This document shows, one piece after another, positions 9,810 through 18,780 of a stretch of 64,000 nucleotides of DNA; the first letter of the stretch is position 1, and each line of letters starts with the position of its first letter. The position numbers and the translations under genes are program-made. The stretch comes from CAWCKS01 sp963796195 (GTDB lineage Bacteria > Pseudomonadota > Alphaproteobacteria > Rhizobiales > Xanthobacteraceae): positions 164,445 through 228,444 of the forward strand of contig CAWCKS010000012.1 in NCBI GenBank assembly GCA_963796195.1, written 5' to 3'. The notes below the pieces were generated by a model. It ran no database searches. It was not told the origin of the DNA and saw nothing but the letters and a program-made list of their open reading frames with translations.

Positions 9810-11342
9810 CTACCCCAACCCCAGCTTCTCCGCCAGGCCGATGCGCTGCAGCTTGCCGGTCGCGCCGAGCGGGATTTGCTCGAGGAACACGATCTTGCGC
9901 GGCACCTTGAACGCGGCGAGGCGTTGCGAGCAGAATTCGCGCAATTGCTTTTCGTCAGCCGATGCGCCGTCGCGCAGCACGATCGCCGCCGCGACTTCCT
10001 CGCCGAGCTTGTCGTGCGGCATCGCGAACACCACGACCTGCCGCACCGCCGGATGATCCATCAGGATCTCGTCGACCTCGCGCGGCGAAATCTTCTCGCC
10101 GCCGCGGTTGATGATCTCCTTCAGGCGTCCGGTCAGGCTGATATAGCCGTCATCGTCCATCACGCCCTGGTCGCCGGTGCGGAACCAGCCATTGGTGAAG
10201 GCCGTCGCATTCGCCTTCGGATTGTTCTCATAGCCCTCGGTGACATTGTCGCCGCGGATCACGATCTCGCCGATCTCGCCGGGTCTCAGCAACCGGCCGT
10301 CGTCGTCCATGATCGCGATCTCGGGGCCGGCGGCGAGGCCGACCGCGCCGGGCTTGCGCACGCCGCTGAGCGGATTGGACGCCATCTGGTGCGAGGCTTC
10401 GGTCATGCCGTAGGCCTCGATCAACGGCGCGCCGAACACCTTTTCGAGTTCGCCGATTACCTGCGGCGGCATCGACGATGACGACGAGCGCATGAACCGC
10501 AAGGGATTGCGCGCAATGATCTCCTTGTTGCGCGGCGCGCGCGTCAGGATCGCCTGATGCATGGTCGGCACCGCCGTGTACCAGGTCGGCTTGGCCTCAT
10601 CCATCCAGCCGAAGAATTTCAGCGCGTCAAAGCCCGGTGTGCAGAACACGCGGCCGCCGGCCGACAGCGGCGCCAGCGTGCCCGCGATCAGGCCGTGAAT
10701 GTGGAACAGCGGCATGATGGTCAGGCCGCAATCTGTCGCGGTGAACGCGAGCGTCGCTGCGATGTTGCCGGCCGAGACGCTGACGTTGCGCTGGGACAGC
10801 GGCACGATCTTCGGCCGCGATGTGGTGCCCGACGTGTGCAGGATCAGCGCGATTTCGTCAGGCTCGGCAAAACCTTTGGTGCAGCTGCCGGATGCGCTGG
10901 TCGCCGTCAAACGGAAGCAGCCGGCGCCCCTGTCGTGCTCGGGATGCAGGGTGACGATGGTCATGCCGAGCTTCTGCGCGACTACAATCGCCGGCGATGT
11001 GCTGCCTTGCTCGACCACCAGGGCCTTGGCCTTGACGTCGGACATGTAGAACTCGAATTCGTCGGCCTTGTAGGCCGGGTTGAGCGGCGCCGCGGTCGTA
11101 CCCGAGGCGATCGCGATGAAGGCGGTCGCCATATCCGGTCCGTTCGGCAGCACGATCGCGACGCGGTCGTTGCGGCCGATGCCAAAGCCGTTCAGCGTCG
11201 CAATGGTCCGCTCGACCAGCGCGCGCAGGCCGCGATAGGTCAGCGCCGCGGTTCCGGGCGCGCCAACCGCCGGTGCGTCATCGGCGCCTGCCGCCATCAG
11301 CTCGCGCAGGGTGGAGCATCTCTTGCTTGATGAAGCGCTCAT
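9810..11342 (-). CDS. Acyl-CoA synthetase (AMP-forming), oxalate-CoA ligase-like
   Basis: ANL-superfamily ligase of about 510 residues that activates a carboxylate with ATP and CoA. The P-loop-like A3 motif is ILHTSGTTSRPKIVPLSQRN, A5 is IEAYGMTEASHQMASNPLSG, the A7/A8 region is WFRTGDQGVMDDDGYISLTG followed by RLKEIINRGGEKISP, and the A10 Lys is in PLGATGKLQR. The TSRPK variant, TAVPTMHQAIL, and the EASHQMASNPL block resemble plant AAE3 and yeast Pcs60 oxalyl-CoA synthetases more than fatty-acyl ligases, but this is a reading by eye. The in-frame TTG at 11351 is less likely than the ATG at 11342. It ends a three-gene minus-strand run with PanE-like and FAH-family genes. Confidence 0.87.
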   Translation of the reverse strand: MSASSSKRCSTLRELMAAGADDAPAVGAPGTAALTYRGLRALVERTIATLNGFGIGRNDRVAIVLPNGPDMATAFIAIASGTTAAPLNPAYKADEFEFYMSDVKAKALVVEQGSTSPAIVVAQKLGMTIVTLHPEHDRGAGCFRLTATSASGSCTKGFAEPDEIALILHTSGTTSRPKIVPLSQRNVSVSAGNIAATLAFTATDCGLTIMPLFHIHGLIAGTLAPLSAGGRVFCTPGFDALKFFGWMDEAKPTWYTAVPTMHQAILTRAPRNKEIIARNPLRFMRSSSSSMPPQVIGELEKVFGAPLIEAYGMTEASHQMASNPLSGVRKPGAVGLAAGPEIAIMDDDGRLLRPGEIGEIVIRGDNVTEGYENNPKANATAFTNGWFRTGDQGVMDDDGYISLTGRLKEIINRGGEKISPREVDEILMDHPAVRQVVVFAMPHDKLGEEVAAAIVLRDGASADEKQLREFCSQRLAAFKVPRKIVFLEQIPLGATGKLQRIGLAEKLGLG

Positions 11343-11372
11343 CGTGATCAACTCGTTTCTTCAATGGATCAA

Positions 11373-12374
11373 TCAGGTCGCCACGCGCAGCTTGCCGTGC
11401 TGGTCCTGTAGCATCTTGTTCAACAGCTTGACGAGGGCGTAGACGGTGTCGAGGTGCGGCGTCGAGATGTTGGTGATGCGGCCGAGCTCGATCACCGAGC
11501 CGACCAACGCGTCGGCTTCGACCGCGCGCCCGGCCTCGACGTCTTGCAGCATCGATGTCTTGTGCTTGCCGACGGCTTCGCCGCCAGCGATGCGCTTCTC
11601 GATCGGAATGCGGAAGCGGATGCCGAGCGCCTCACCGATCGTCTGCGCCTCGCGCATCATCTCGGCGACGAGGTCGCGCGTCAGCGGATAGCGGCAGAGG
11701 TCTTCGAGCGTCGCATGGGTCAGCGCGCTGATCGGGTTGAACGACAGGTTGCCCCACAGCTTGGTCCACAGTTCAGCTCGGATGTCGGAGACGACAGGCG
11801 AACGGAAGCCCGCCTTCTTCAGCGTCTCCGACACCTGTTTTATGCGCGCCGTTTCCGAGTTGTCGATCTCGGCGAGCGAGAAGCGATTGCCCTCGATATG
11901 CTTGATGACGCCGGGCTGGATGATCTCGGCCGCGGGATAAACGATCGAGGCGATGACGCGCTCGATCGGCAGATTGGTGGCGATCGCGCCGCCGGGATCG
12001 ACGCTCTTGAGCTGGCGCCCCTCGTACTCACCGCCGACCTTAAAGAAGTACCACCAGGGAATGCCGTTCTGCGCCGTCAGCACCATGGTCTCGGGCCCAT
12101 AGAGCTGCTTGAGGTCGACGACGACGGCTTCGACCTGGTGCGCCTTCATGCCCAGAATGACGAGGTCCTGTTGGCCGGCCTCGGCGATCCTGTCGGTCGC
12201 CTTCACCCGCGCGACGATCTCAGTGCCACTTTCCTCGATCAGTTTCAGGCCGTTGGCCTTGATCGCGGCAAGGTGAGGGCCGCGCGCGATCACGCTGACG
12301 TCTTCACCTGCATGCTGCAGTTTCGCCGCCAGCAGTCCGCCGATCGCGCCAGCGCCAACAACGCAAATCTTCAT
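11373..12374 (-). CDS. Ketopantoate reductase (ApbA/PanE) family 2-dehydropantoate 2-reductase
   Basis: NADPH-dependent reductase of 333 residues, near the usual 300-330. The N-terminal Rossmann motif is MKICVVGAGAIGGLLAAKLQ. KAHQVEAV and the LTAQNGIPWW segment follow, and the family Lys and Glu-type region is AELWTKLWGNLSFNPISALT. The C-terminal helical domain contains KTSMLQDVEAGRAVEADALV, typical of the family. Because it is flanked by an FAH-family gene and an acyl-CoA ligase rather than pan genes, it may be a catabolic paralogue reducing another 2-oxo acid (inference). Confidence 0.9.
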   Translation of the reverse strand: MKICVVGAGAIGGLLAAKLQHAGEDVSVIARGPHLAAIKANGLKLIEESGTEIVARVKATDRIAEAGQQDLVILGMKAHQVEAVVVDLKQLYGPETMVLTAQNGIPWWYFFKVGGEYEGRQLKSVDPGGAIATNLPIERVIASIVYPAAEIIQPGVIKHIEGNRFSLAEIDNSETARIKQVSETLKKAGFRSPVVSDIRAELWTKLWGNLSFNPISALTHATLEDLCRYPLTRDLVAEMMREAQTIGEALGIRFRIPIEKRIAGGEAVGKHKTSMLQDVEAGRAVEADALVGSVIELGRITNISTPHLDTVYALVKLLNKMLQDQHGKLRVAT

Positions 12375-12407
12375 GCGGTTGCCTTCTCTTTGAGCACGAT
12401 CCTCCGA

Positions 12408-13193
12408 TCAGGCTCCCAGTCCCTCGTACCGATTGCGCAATGTGCCGATGCCGTCAATCACCACTTCGACCACGGTGCCCGGCCGCATTGGCAGGACGCC
12501 GAGCGAGGTGCCGCAAGCGATGAGGTCACCGGTCTCGAGCGTCATCTCCCTGGAGATCAGGCTGACGATCCGTGACGGCGGGATGATCATGTCGCCGAGC
12601 GCATAGTTCTGCCGCTCGCGGCCGTTGATCACCGTTCTGACTCGCGCCGCGCGCCAGTCGAAGCCGGTCGCGATCGCCGGCCCGATCGGCCCAAACGTGT
12701 CGCAGCTCTTGGCGCGCGCCCATTGCGAGAAGTTCGGATCGTCGCCAAACGCTTCCACCGCGGTGACGTCGTTGACGCAGGTGTAGCCGAAGATCGCGGC
12801 TTCGGCGCCGGCCTCGTCGACATTGCGGCAGGTCCTGCCGATCACAATGCCAAGCTCGCCTTCGTAGAAGATGCGCGTCAGGTCAGGCGATGGCTGGCGG
12901 ATGATACCTTCCGGATCATTCAGCGCGGTCGGCGCCTTGATGAAGAAGAGCGGCGTCGTCGGAAAAACGTGGCCGTTCTTGGTCGCGAGCTCCCCAAAAT
13001 TGTTCCAGAGGCCGAGGAAAGTGCGCGGCCGAACCGGCGCGAGCAGCCGCACGGAATCGAGCGCAACCGTGATGCCGGTCGGCATCGCGCCGACGAACAT
13101 GTTGCCGCCATGAACAGCAATGGTCGCATTGTCGTCGGCGATAGTGCCGAATTGTTCGGCGCTCTCGTTCTCAAATCTGACCCAGCGCGTCAT
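12408..13193 (-). CDS. Fumarylacetoacetate hydrolase (FAH) family protein
   Basis: 261 residues. The family hydrolyses C-C bonds of 2,4-diketo acids or isomerises and decarboxylates ring-cleavage products. The C-terminal FAH domain is complete: LGLWNNFGELA near residue 60, metal-ligating acidic residues in FYEGELGIVIGRTC, then VNDVTAVEAFGDDPNF, the KSCDTFGPIGPAIATG block and MRPGTVVEVVIDGIGTLRN at the end. It starts at the ATG at 13193. As first gene of the minus-strand trio with the PanE-like and CoA-ligase genes, it fits processing of a ring-fission product that is then reduced and CoA-activated (inference). Confidence 0.9.
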   Translation of the reverse strand: MTRWVRFENESAEQFGTIADDNATIAVHGGNMFVGAMPTGITVALDSVRLLAPVRPRTFLGLWNNFGELATKNGHVFPTTPLFFIKAPTALNDPEGIIRQPSPDLTRIFYEGELGIVIGRTCRNVDEAGAEAAIFGYTCVNDVTAVEAFGDDPNFSQWARAKSCDTFGPIGPAIATGFDWRAARVRTVINGRERQNYALGDMIIPPSRIVSLISREMTLETGDLIACGTSLGVLPMRPGTVVEVVIDGIGTLRNRYEGLGA

Positions 13194-13597
13194 TCGCTTG
13201 CTTCCGCGGGCGGCGTCGTGCGCCCGCGCTCCGGAGTTAAGTGGTCGCAGGCATGTCGGGATTATGCGCAGCCACGCGCCACGCCGAAGAAATCTCGCTC
13301 AATATCATTCTCCCTGTTCGGCTTATTTCCAAAATCGGGGGCCCTGTCGACCCGCCGGAGGCAAGACTCTTGGTTGGCATGATGGGGAATAAGTCGTTGT
13401 CCCACCGATGGTTAGCGAGGACTTGGAGCAACGAAGCCGCTTTCCCGGCCCCACAGATTTGTCCCACACGTCTGATAACCATTTGATTTCATAAGGGAAG
13501 ATTATCTCGATCAGGGCGGCTATGTTCGCCGCCGATCGCTGTAATATCAGCTTGCTGCGGAACCCAACCTCAACAGGTTCAAGCCCTTAGAAGCCAG
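13194..13597. other. 404-bp intergenic region between divergent FAH and sensor-kinase genes
   Basis: No supported gene. Short frames here do not resemble proteins. It must contain the promoters for both divergent genes. A run reading GGGGAATAAGTCGTTGTCCCA near 13383-13403 is the only local sequence with mild dyad character. No clear -10/-35 pair was recognised. Confidence 0.5.
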
Positions 13598-16321
13598 ATG
13601 TCGTCAGGACGCGAAAGCCCTTCTGAACGAAGCCTTGCCGAACGACTGAAGCGCCTGCGTCCGTCGCAGGCGTCGATCGGCCAGATCATCTTCGGCTCGT
13701 TCCTGCTTCTGCTCGCGATCATCGTCGGCACCAGCGTCGTCAGCGTGCTTGCGATCCATCGCCTGAACGACACCTTCACCGAGTTGCAGCGGCTGCAGCG
13801 GGTCGGCGATCTCGCCGAAGAAATCGACCGCCGCATGAACGAACTCCGGCTCGCCGCGCGCGACTTCCTGTCCGAGCCCAATCCGCAAGCCGCCCATGTG
13901 CGCGAACCCGCGACCGCGCTCGCACAACTGCTGCAGGATGCGCGGCCCGAGCTTGCGCTCGACCAGAAGGACATGATCGACGGCGTGATCGCGCGGCTGT
14001 CGAACTATCGCGAGGGCTTTGAGAAGATCGCGACCCTGACCGACCGCCGCCGCGCGTTGATCGCCCTGTTGCCGGTGCTTGATGAGCATTTCAACGCCGC
14101 GGTCGCAGCCGCGGCCGATCGTGACGCCGCCGCAAACCTGCTGCGCGACCAGAGCAAGATCGCCGCGGCGCTGCTCGCGCGTGATGCGGCTTCCGCCGAA
14201 AAATCGGCACGCGAGATGCGCGACGTCGGCGTCACCGAGCCGGCCGTGCGCGGCGCGGTCGACGCCTATGCCGACGACATCGTCGAGCTCGCGGCGACAG
14301 AAGCCGAGATCGTCAGGCTCGATAGCGAGGTGCTCGGCAATGAAGGCCGCTTGATTGCGCGCGTCACCGATCAGCTGCGCGACGTCAGTGCCCAGCGCGG
14401 CCGTACGCTCGCCAACGGCTTTGCCCGCACGCTGGCCGAGGCACGCTGGCAGAGCATCCTGACGGGCATCATCTGTCTCCTGGTCGGGCTGTCGGCCGCG
14501 GTGTTCGTGGTGCGGCGGACGGTGCGGCCGCTCGCGGCGATCGCGGCCGCGATCCGTGCGCTTGCCGCAGGCTCGCGCGATGCCGCGATCCCCGACACCG
14601 ACCTGCACAACGAGATCGGCGACATCGCGCGCGCCGCCGAAGTGTTCCGCCAGACCCGCGAAGAGGCCGACGCCGCACGCGAAGCCGCCGTGCGTGCGCT
14701 TGCCGAACAAAAGCTCGCCGAAGAAAGCTACGAGAAGCTGTTCGAGAGTTCGGTCGACGGCATCTATGTCACGACGCCGCAGGGCCTGATCCTCAACGCC
14801 AACCCGGCGCTGGCGCGGATCATGGGCTACGACTTGCCGGATCACCTGATCAACTCCATCAGCAACATCGCCGTTTCGATCTATGTCGATCCCGAGGTAC
14901 GCGAGGAATTCGCGCGGCGGATGGAGCGCGACGGCATGGTGCGCGACTTCGAGTACCAGGTGCGGCGACGCGACGGCGATATCCGATGGCTGTCGGATTC
15001 GGCGACCGCCGTGCGCGACGGCCTGCGCCGCGTCATCCGCTACGAAGGCACGGTGCGCGACATCACCGACCAGAAGCGCGCCGAAGCCGCGCTCGCCGAC
15101 AGCCGCCGCCGGCTGCAGGAGGTCATCGACACCGTGCCGGCGGTGATTAACGTCAAGACCACCGACCGGCGCTACGTGCTGATGAACCGCTACATGGCGA
15201 GGATTTTCGCCATCGATCCGGAGGAGGCGATCGGCCGCACGACCTCGGAGTTGATGGCGCGCTATGGCGGCTCGAAGGAAAGCACGAACGACGATCGCGT
15301 GCTGGCGACTGGCCGGGAGCTCGGCTTCTACGAGGAGGCCTATCTCGACTCAACCGGCATGCTGCGCCACTGGATGGCCAACAAGGTACCGCTGCGCGGG
15401 CCGGACGGCACGATCCAGAACATCCTGACCGTCGCGCTCGACATCGGCGACCGCAAGAAGAGCGAGCAGGAGATCTTGAAAGCCCGCGATGCAGCGGAGG
15501 CCGCGCTGAAGAACTTGCGCGAGACCCAGGCCTCGCTGATCGAAGCGGAAAAGCTTGCCGCGCTCGGCCGTCTCGTTGCCGGCGTCGCGCACGAGGTCAA
15601 CAACCCCGTTGGCATTTCGCTCACGGTGGCCTCGGCGCTGCAGCGGCGCAACGAGCAGTTCGCCGCCGAATTCGCGCAAGGCGATTTGCGCCGCTCGAGC
15701 CTCAACGAATTCCTGCGCATCAACCACGAGGCGGCCGAGCAGCTGGTTGCCAACCTGAACCGCGCCGCCGAGCTCGTGCAGTCGTTCAAGCAGGTCGCGG
15801 TCGACCGCAATTTCTCCGATCGCCGGCAGTTCAATCTGCACGATCTCACCGAGCAGGTGGTGACGAGCCTGCGGCCGGGTCTCGGCAAGCAGAATCTGTC
15901 GTTGACCGTGGAATGCCCCGACGACCTGCAGATGAATTCCTATCCGGGGCCGTACGGCCAGGTGCTGACGAACTTGTTCGTCAATGCACTGGCGCATGCG
16001 TTTCCGCCCGGCGGCATGAGCAAGGACGATCCGGGGAAGATGGAGATCAGGATCGCGCCGGCCGGTCCCGACATGGTCGAGATCGTCTTCACCGACAACG
16101 GCCGCGGCATGAGCGACGACATCCGCCGCCGCGCATTCGATCCGTTCTTCACCACGCGGCGCGACCAGGGCGGCACCGGCCTTGGCCTGCACATCGTCTA
16201 CAACATCGTCACGGGCCGCCTGGGCGGCCGCATCAGCCTCACCTCACAAGAAGGCAAGGGCACGCAGGTGCGCCTGCTGTTGCCGCGCGTCGCGCCGCTG
16301 GAAGCTGCTGCGGCGGAGTAA
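13598..16321 (+). CDS. Hybrid-less sensor histidine kinase with HAMP and two PAS domains
   Basis: Membrane sensor kinase of 907 residues. TM1 is about residues 29-50 (IIFGSFLLLLAIIVGTSVVS). A roughly 230-residue, largely helical periplasmic region follows, and TM2 lies at about 287-304 (GIICLLVGLSAAVFVV). A HAMP domain follows (RPLAAIAAAIRALAAG). PAS1 starts near 376 (YEKLFESSVDGIYVTTPQG) and PAS2 near 502 (LQEVIDTVPAVINVK). The phospho-acceptor His is in LVAGVAHEVNNPVG (about 665). The ATPase domain has N box LFVNALAHAF, G1 FTDNGRGMSDD, and G2 GGTGLGLHIVYNIV. No response-regulator gene adjoins it, so the partner is elsewhere. The signal is unknown. Confidence 0.93.
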   Translation: MSSGRESPSERSLAERLKRLRPSQASIGQIIFGSFLLLLAIIVGTSVVSVLAIHRLNDTFTELQRLQRVGDLAEEIDRRMNELRLAARDFLSEPNPQAAHVREPATALAQLLQDARPELALDQKDMIDGVIARLSNYREGFEKIATLTDRRRALIALLPVLDEHFNAAVAAAADRDAAANLLRDQSKIAAALLARDAASAEKSAREMRDVGVTEPAVRGAVDAYADDIVELAATEAEIVRLDSEVLGNEGRLIARVTDQLRDVSAQRGRTLANGFARTLAEARWQSILTGIICLLVGLSAAVFVVRRTVRPLAAIAAAIRALAAGSRDAAIPDTDLHNEIGDIARAAEVFRQTREEADAAREAAVRALAEQKLAEESYEKLFESSVDGIYVTTPQGLILNANPALARIMGYDLPDHLINSISNIAVSIYVDPEVREEFARRMERDGMVRDFEYQVRRRDGDIRWLSDSATAVRDGLRRVIRYEGTVRDITDQKRAEAALADSRRRLQEVIDTVPAVINVKTTDRRYVLMNRYMARIFAIDPEEAIGRTTSELMARYGGSKESTNDDRVLATGRELGFYEEAYLDSTGMLRHWMANKVPLRGPDGTIQNILTVALDIGDRKKSEQEILKARDAAEAALKNLRETQASLIEAEKLAALGRLVAGVAHEVNNPVGISLTVASALQRRNEQFAAEFAQGDLRRSSLNEFLRINHEAAEQLVANLNRAAELVQSFKQVAVDRNFSDRRQFNLHDLTEQVVTSLRPGLGKQNLSLTVECPDDLQMNSYPGPYGQVLTNLFVNALAHAFPPGGMSKDDPGKMEIRIAPAGPDMVEIVFTDNGRGMSDDIRRRAFDPFFTTRRDQGGTGLGLHIVYNIVTGRLGGRISLTSQEGKGTQVRLLLPRVAPLEAAAAE

Positions 16322-16564
16322 GGAGCGCATGCTGGTGATACCAAGGTCCGGATACCATCCTGCAACAACGAACAGAATTCGATAAGCGACGAAATTGCTG
16401 TGCGATCCGCGCAACTTAGGAACCGCTGCGAGCTGCGTGGCCGTCGGTCTGCCGCACATCCCGCCTGCCGAAGCTTGCTAACGCATTGGCGAATTGTATG
16501 CTCGTCGAACAGGGCTTGAGCTGGAACGATTGGGGCGCGTGCGCGCGCGGGGGGAGTTGATTGG

Positions 16565-17539
16565 ATGACGTCGTCCCAGGTGCGGCGCCTTAGTCGGCCT
16601 GCAGGAACGAATCCCGTGCGGATTGACTGGATCAATGCGGTGGCCCTGCTGCTGTATCACGCGGTCGCGGCGCTTGCGTTTTTGCCGTGGTTTTTCAGCT
16701 GGCCCGGAGTCACGGCCGCGCTGGTTGGCGTCTACGTGTTCGGCACGCTTGGCATCAACATTTGCTACCACCGCTTGCTGACGCATCGCGGTCTGGAGTG
16801 CCCGAAGCCGCTGGAGCATGCCCTGGCGCTTCTCGGCGTGTGCTCATTTCAGGACACGCCGGCGCGCTGGGCTGCCGTTCATCGCCGGCATCACGAATAC
16901 TCGGACGAACAACTCGATCCGCACAGCCCGCTGGTCAGCTTTTTCTGGGCGCACCTGCAGTGGATTTATGTCGAAAATCGCGAGCTCAATCGCCTCGGTA
17001 TCTATGACCGCTATGCCAAGGATATTTTGCGCGACAGATTCTACGTTGCGCTCGAGCGCGGCAATGCCTGGCTCCTGGTCATTGGCGCCTCATGGGTGGT
17101 GTTTTTCCTTGGCGGCGCTGCGATTGGCTTGTTGACCGGTACGACGTCGGCGGAGGCGCTGCAGACGGGCTTGAGCGTCCTGGTGTGGGGCGTGTTCGTG
17201 CGCACGGTGGTGGTCTGGCACATCACCTGGTCGGTCAATTCGGTGACGCACCTGTCAGGCTATCGCAATTACCGGACTGCGGACTTCAGCCGGAACAATA
17301 TCCTTGTCGGGTTGGTCAGCAACGGCGAGGGCTGGCACAACAATCACCATGCCGACCCGCGCTCCGCGCGCCATGGACACCGGACATGGGAAATCGACGT
17401 GACCTGGATGACAATCGGGTTGCTCGAAAGCCTGGGTCTCGCCACCGATGTCGTTCGCCCGGCACCGAAGATCGTCGCCAGCGCCGGTCAGGACACCGAG
17501 ATTCCTGACGTCAAGGGCTGGCAAAACGCCGACGCATAG
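16565..17539 (+). CDS. Membrane fatty-acid desaturase (acyl-CoA delta-9 desaturase type)
   Basis: 324-residue integral membrane di-iron desaturase. The three histidine boxes are present: HRLLTHR near residue 72, HRRHH near 106 and HNNHH near 258. Hydrophobic segments before and between them (AVALLLYHAVAALAFLPWF region; WLLVIGASWVVFFLGGAAIG) complete the topology. The family introduces a double bond into a fatty acyl chain using cytochrome b5 or ferredoxin electrons. The start at 16565 sits just after a GGGGGGAGTTGATTGG sequence that provides a good RBS. It is followed after 35 bases by two ketosynthase genes, so the substrate may be the acyl chain made or elongated by them (inference). Confidence 0.92.
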   Translation: MTSSQVRRLSRPAGTNPVRIDWINAVALLLYHAVAALAFLPWFFSWPGVTAALVGVYVFGTLGINICYHRLLTHRGLECPKPLEHALALLGVCSFQDTPARWAAVHRRHHEYSDEQLDPHSPLVSFFWAHLQWIYVENRELNRLGIYDRYAKDILRDRFYVALERGNAWLLVIGASWVVFFLGGAAIGLLTGTTSAEALQTGLSVLVWGVFVRTVVVWHITWSVNSVTHLSGYRNYRTADFSRNNILVGLVSNGEGWHNNHHADPRSARHGHRTWEIDVTWMTIGLLESLGLATDVVRPAPKIVASAGQDTEIPDVKGWQNADA

Positions 17540-17574
17540 CGCAACCGTCGATGCGGAGCGACATTGGATTGACG

Positions 17575-18780
17575 ATGACTGAATCCCGGCGCGATGTCTG
17601 GATCACGGGCGTGGGCCTGATCTCGTCGCTCGGCAAGGGGTGTGATGCGCATGGCCCCGAGCTCGGTTCGCACCCGCTAATGCTCAACACGTCGGATTGG
17701 GCGCCGTATCTGTATCATCCACTGGCGCCCGTTGTCTTCGACGAGCAAATCCCGAAGAAATCCGATCAGCGCCAGATGGCGCAATGCCAGCGCATCGGCA
17801 CCTATGCGGCCGGCCTCGCACTGCAATCGGCGGGACTGAAAGCAGACACCGCGCGCCTTGCGCGAATGGACATGATGGTGACCACGCTCGGCGGCGAACG
17901 CGACATGGCGGTCGATGCTGCCGTGCTGAAGGCTGTGCCTGGAGCTTCGGATCCAGGAGCGACTCTTAACGAGATGCTGATGACGGAGCTGCGGCCGACC
18001 CTTTTTCTCGGGCAGCTGCCCAATCTGCTGGCCGGCAATATCGCGATCGTCCATGGCGTGACCGGATCGGCGCGTGTCCTGCTTGGCGAGGAGGAAGCCG
18101 GCGTCGACACGATCGGGATTGCGGCTGCGCGGATCGTCGGCGGGCAGAGCGATTGTGTGCTTGCCGGTGCAGGTTACAACGGCCAACGCAAGGACATCCT
18201 GCTCTACCTCGTTGCGGCAGGTCATGCGCTTGCCGGCGAATGGCGACCTGTGTTCGAGCGCGAGGCCAGCGGCAGCGGCATCGTGCTCGGTTCGATCGGC
18301 GCGTTTCTCGTGCTGGAGGCCGCGGAAGCGGCGCGGGCGCGAGGCGCAACCCCGATCGCGAGACTGGCAGGCGTTGTCTCGGACGCGACCGTGCCGGACG
18401 ACGGGGCCGCGCGCGAAGCGACGCTGGACCGGTTGTGGTCGCGCCTGGCGCCGCGGCTTAGGCCAGATCACCTCGCCGTCATCTCCGGTGCGTCCGGTGC
18501 GGAGCCAGCGACCTCGGTGGAGCGCAGGTTTCTTCAGCGGCTCGCCCTGCCGGTGCGGGCAACCGGGAGCCATTTCGGACATGCGGCGCAGGCGCAGTTT
18601 CCCGCCAACGTGGCGATCGCCGCACTGCTCGTCGCGCAGCGAAAGCTGTATGCGCCATCTGGCGTGTTTGAAGCCGATGTGACCGATGGCCGAGCCATTG
18701 AACAGATCGTCGTAACCGGCGTCGGCCGCAATTTTGGCGAGGGCCTGGCGCTGGTTGAGGCCGTTGGAGCGAACTCATGA
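17575..18780 (+). CDS. Beta-ketoacyl synthase-like protein lacking the catalytic Cys (chain-length-factor-like)
   Basis: About 401 residues with the thiolase/KAS fold signature at the start (VWITGVGLISSLGKG) and end (IVVTGVGRNFGEG). Where an active KAS has ACASG, this protein reads EEEAG (residues 172-176), so the nucleophile position is Glu173. The equivalent Cys of the next gene is residue 172, which supports the alignment. The HGTxT His is also missing (SGASGAEPA), while a GHAAQAQ stretch keeps the second His. It resembles KS-beta or FabF2-type partners that heterodimerise with an active synthase. The start could also be the ATG at 17551. It overlaps the active KAS gene by 4 bases (ATGA), consistent with equimolar production. 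Confidence 0.8.
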   Translation: MTESRRDVWITGVGLISSLGKGCDAHGPELGSHPLMLNTSDWAPYLYHPLAPVVFDEQIPKKSDQRQMAQCQRIGTYAAGLALQSAGLKADTARLARMDMMVTTLGGERDMAVDAAVLKAVPGASDPGATLNEMLMTELRPTLFLGQLPNLLAGNIAIVHGVTGSARVLLGEEEAGVDTIGIAAARIVGGQSDCVLAGAGYNGQRKDILLYLVAAGHALAGEWRPVFEREASGSGIVLGSIGAFLVLEAAEAARARGATPIARLAGVVSDATVPDDGAAREATLDRLWSRLAPRLRPDHLAVISGASGAEPATSVERRFLQRLALPVRATGSHFGHAAQAQFPANVAIAALLVAQRKLYAPSGVFEADVTDGRAIEQIVVTGVGRNFGEGLALVEAVGANS

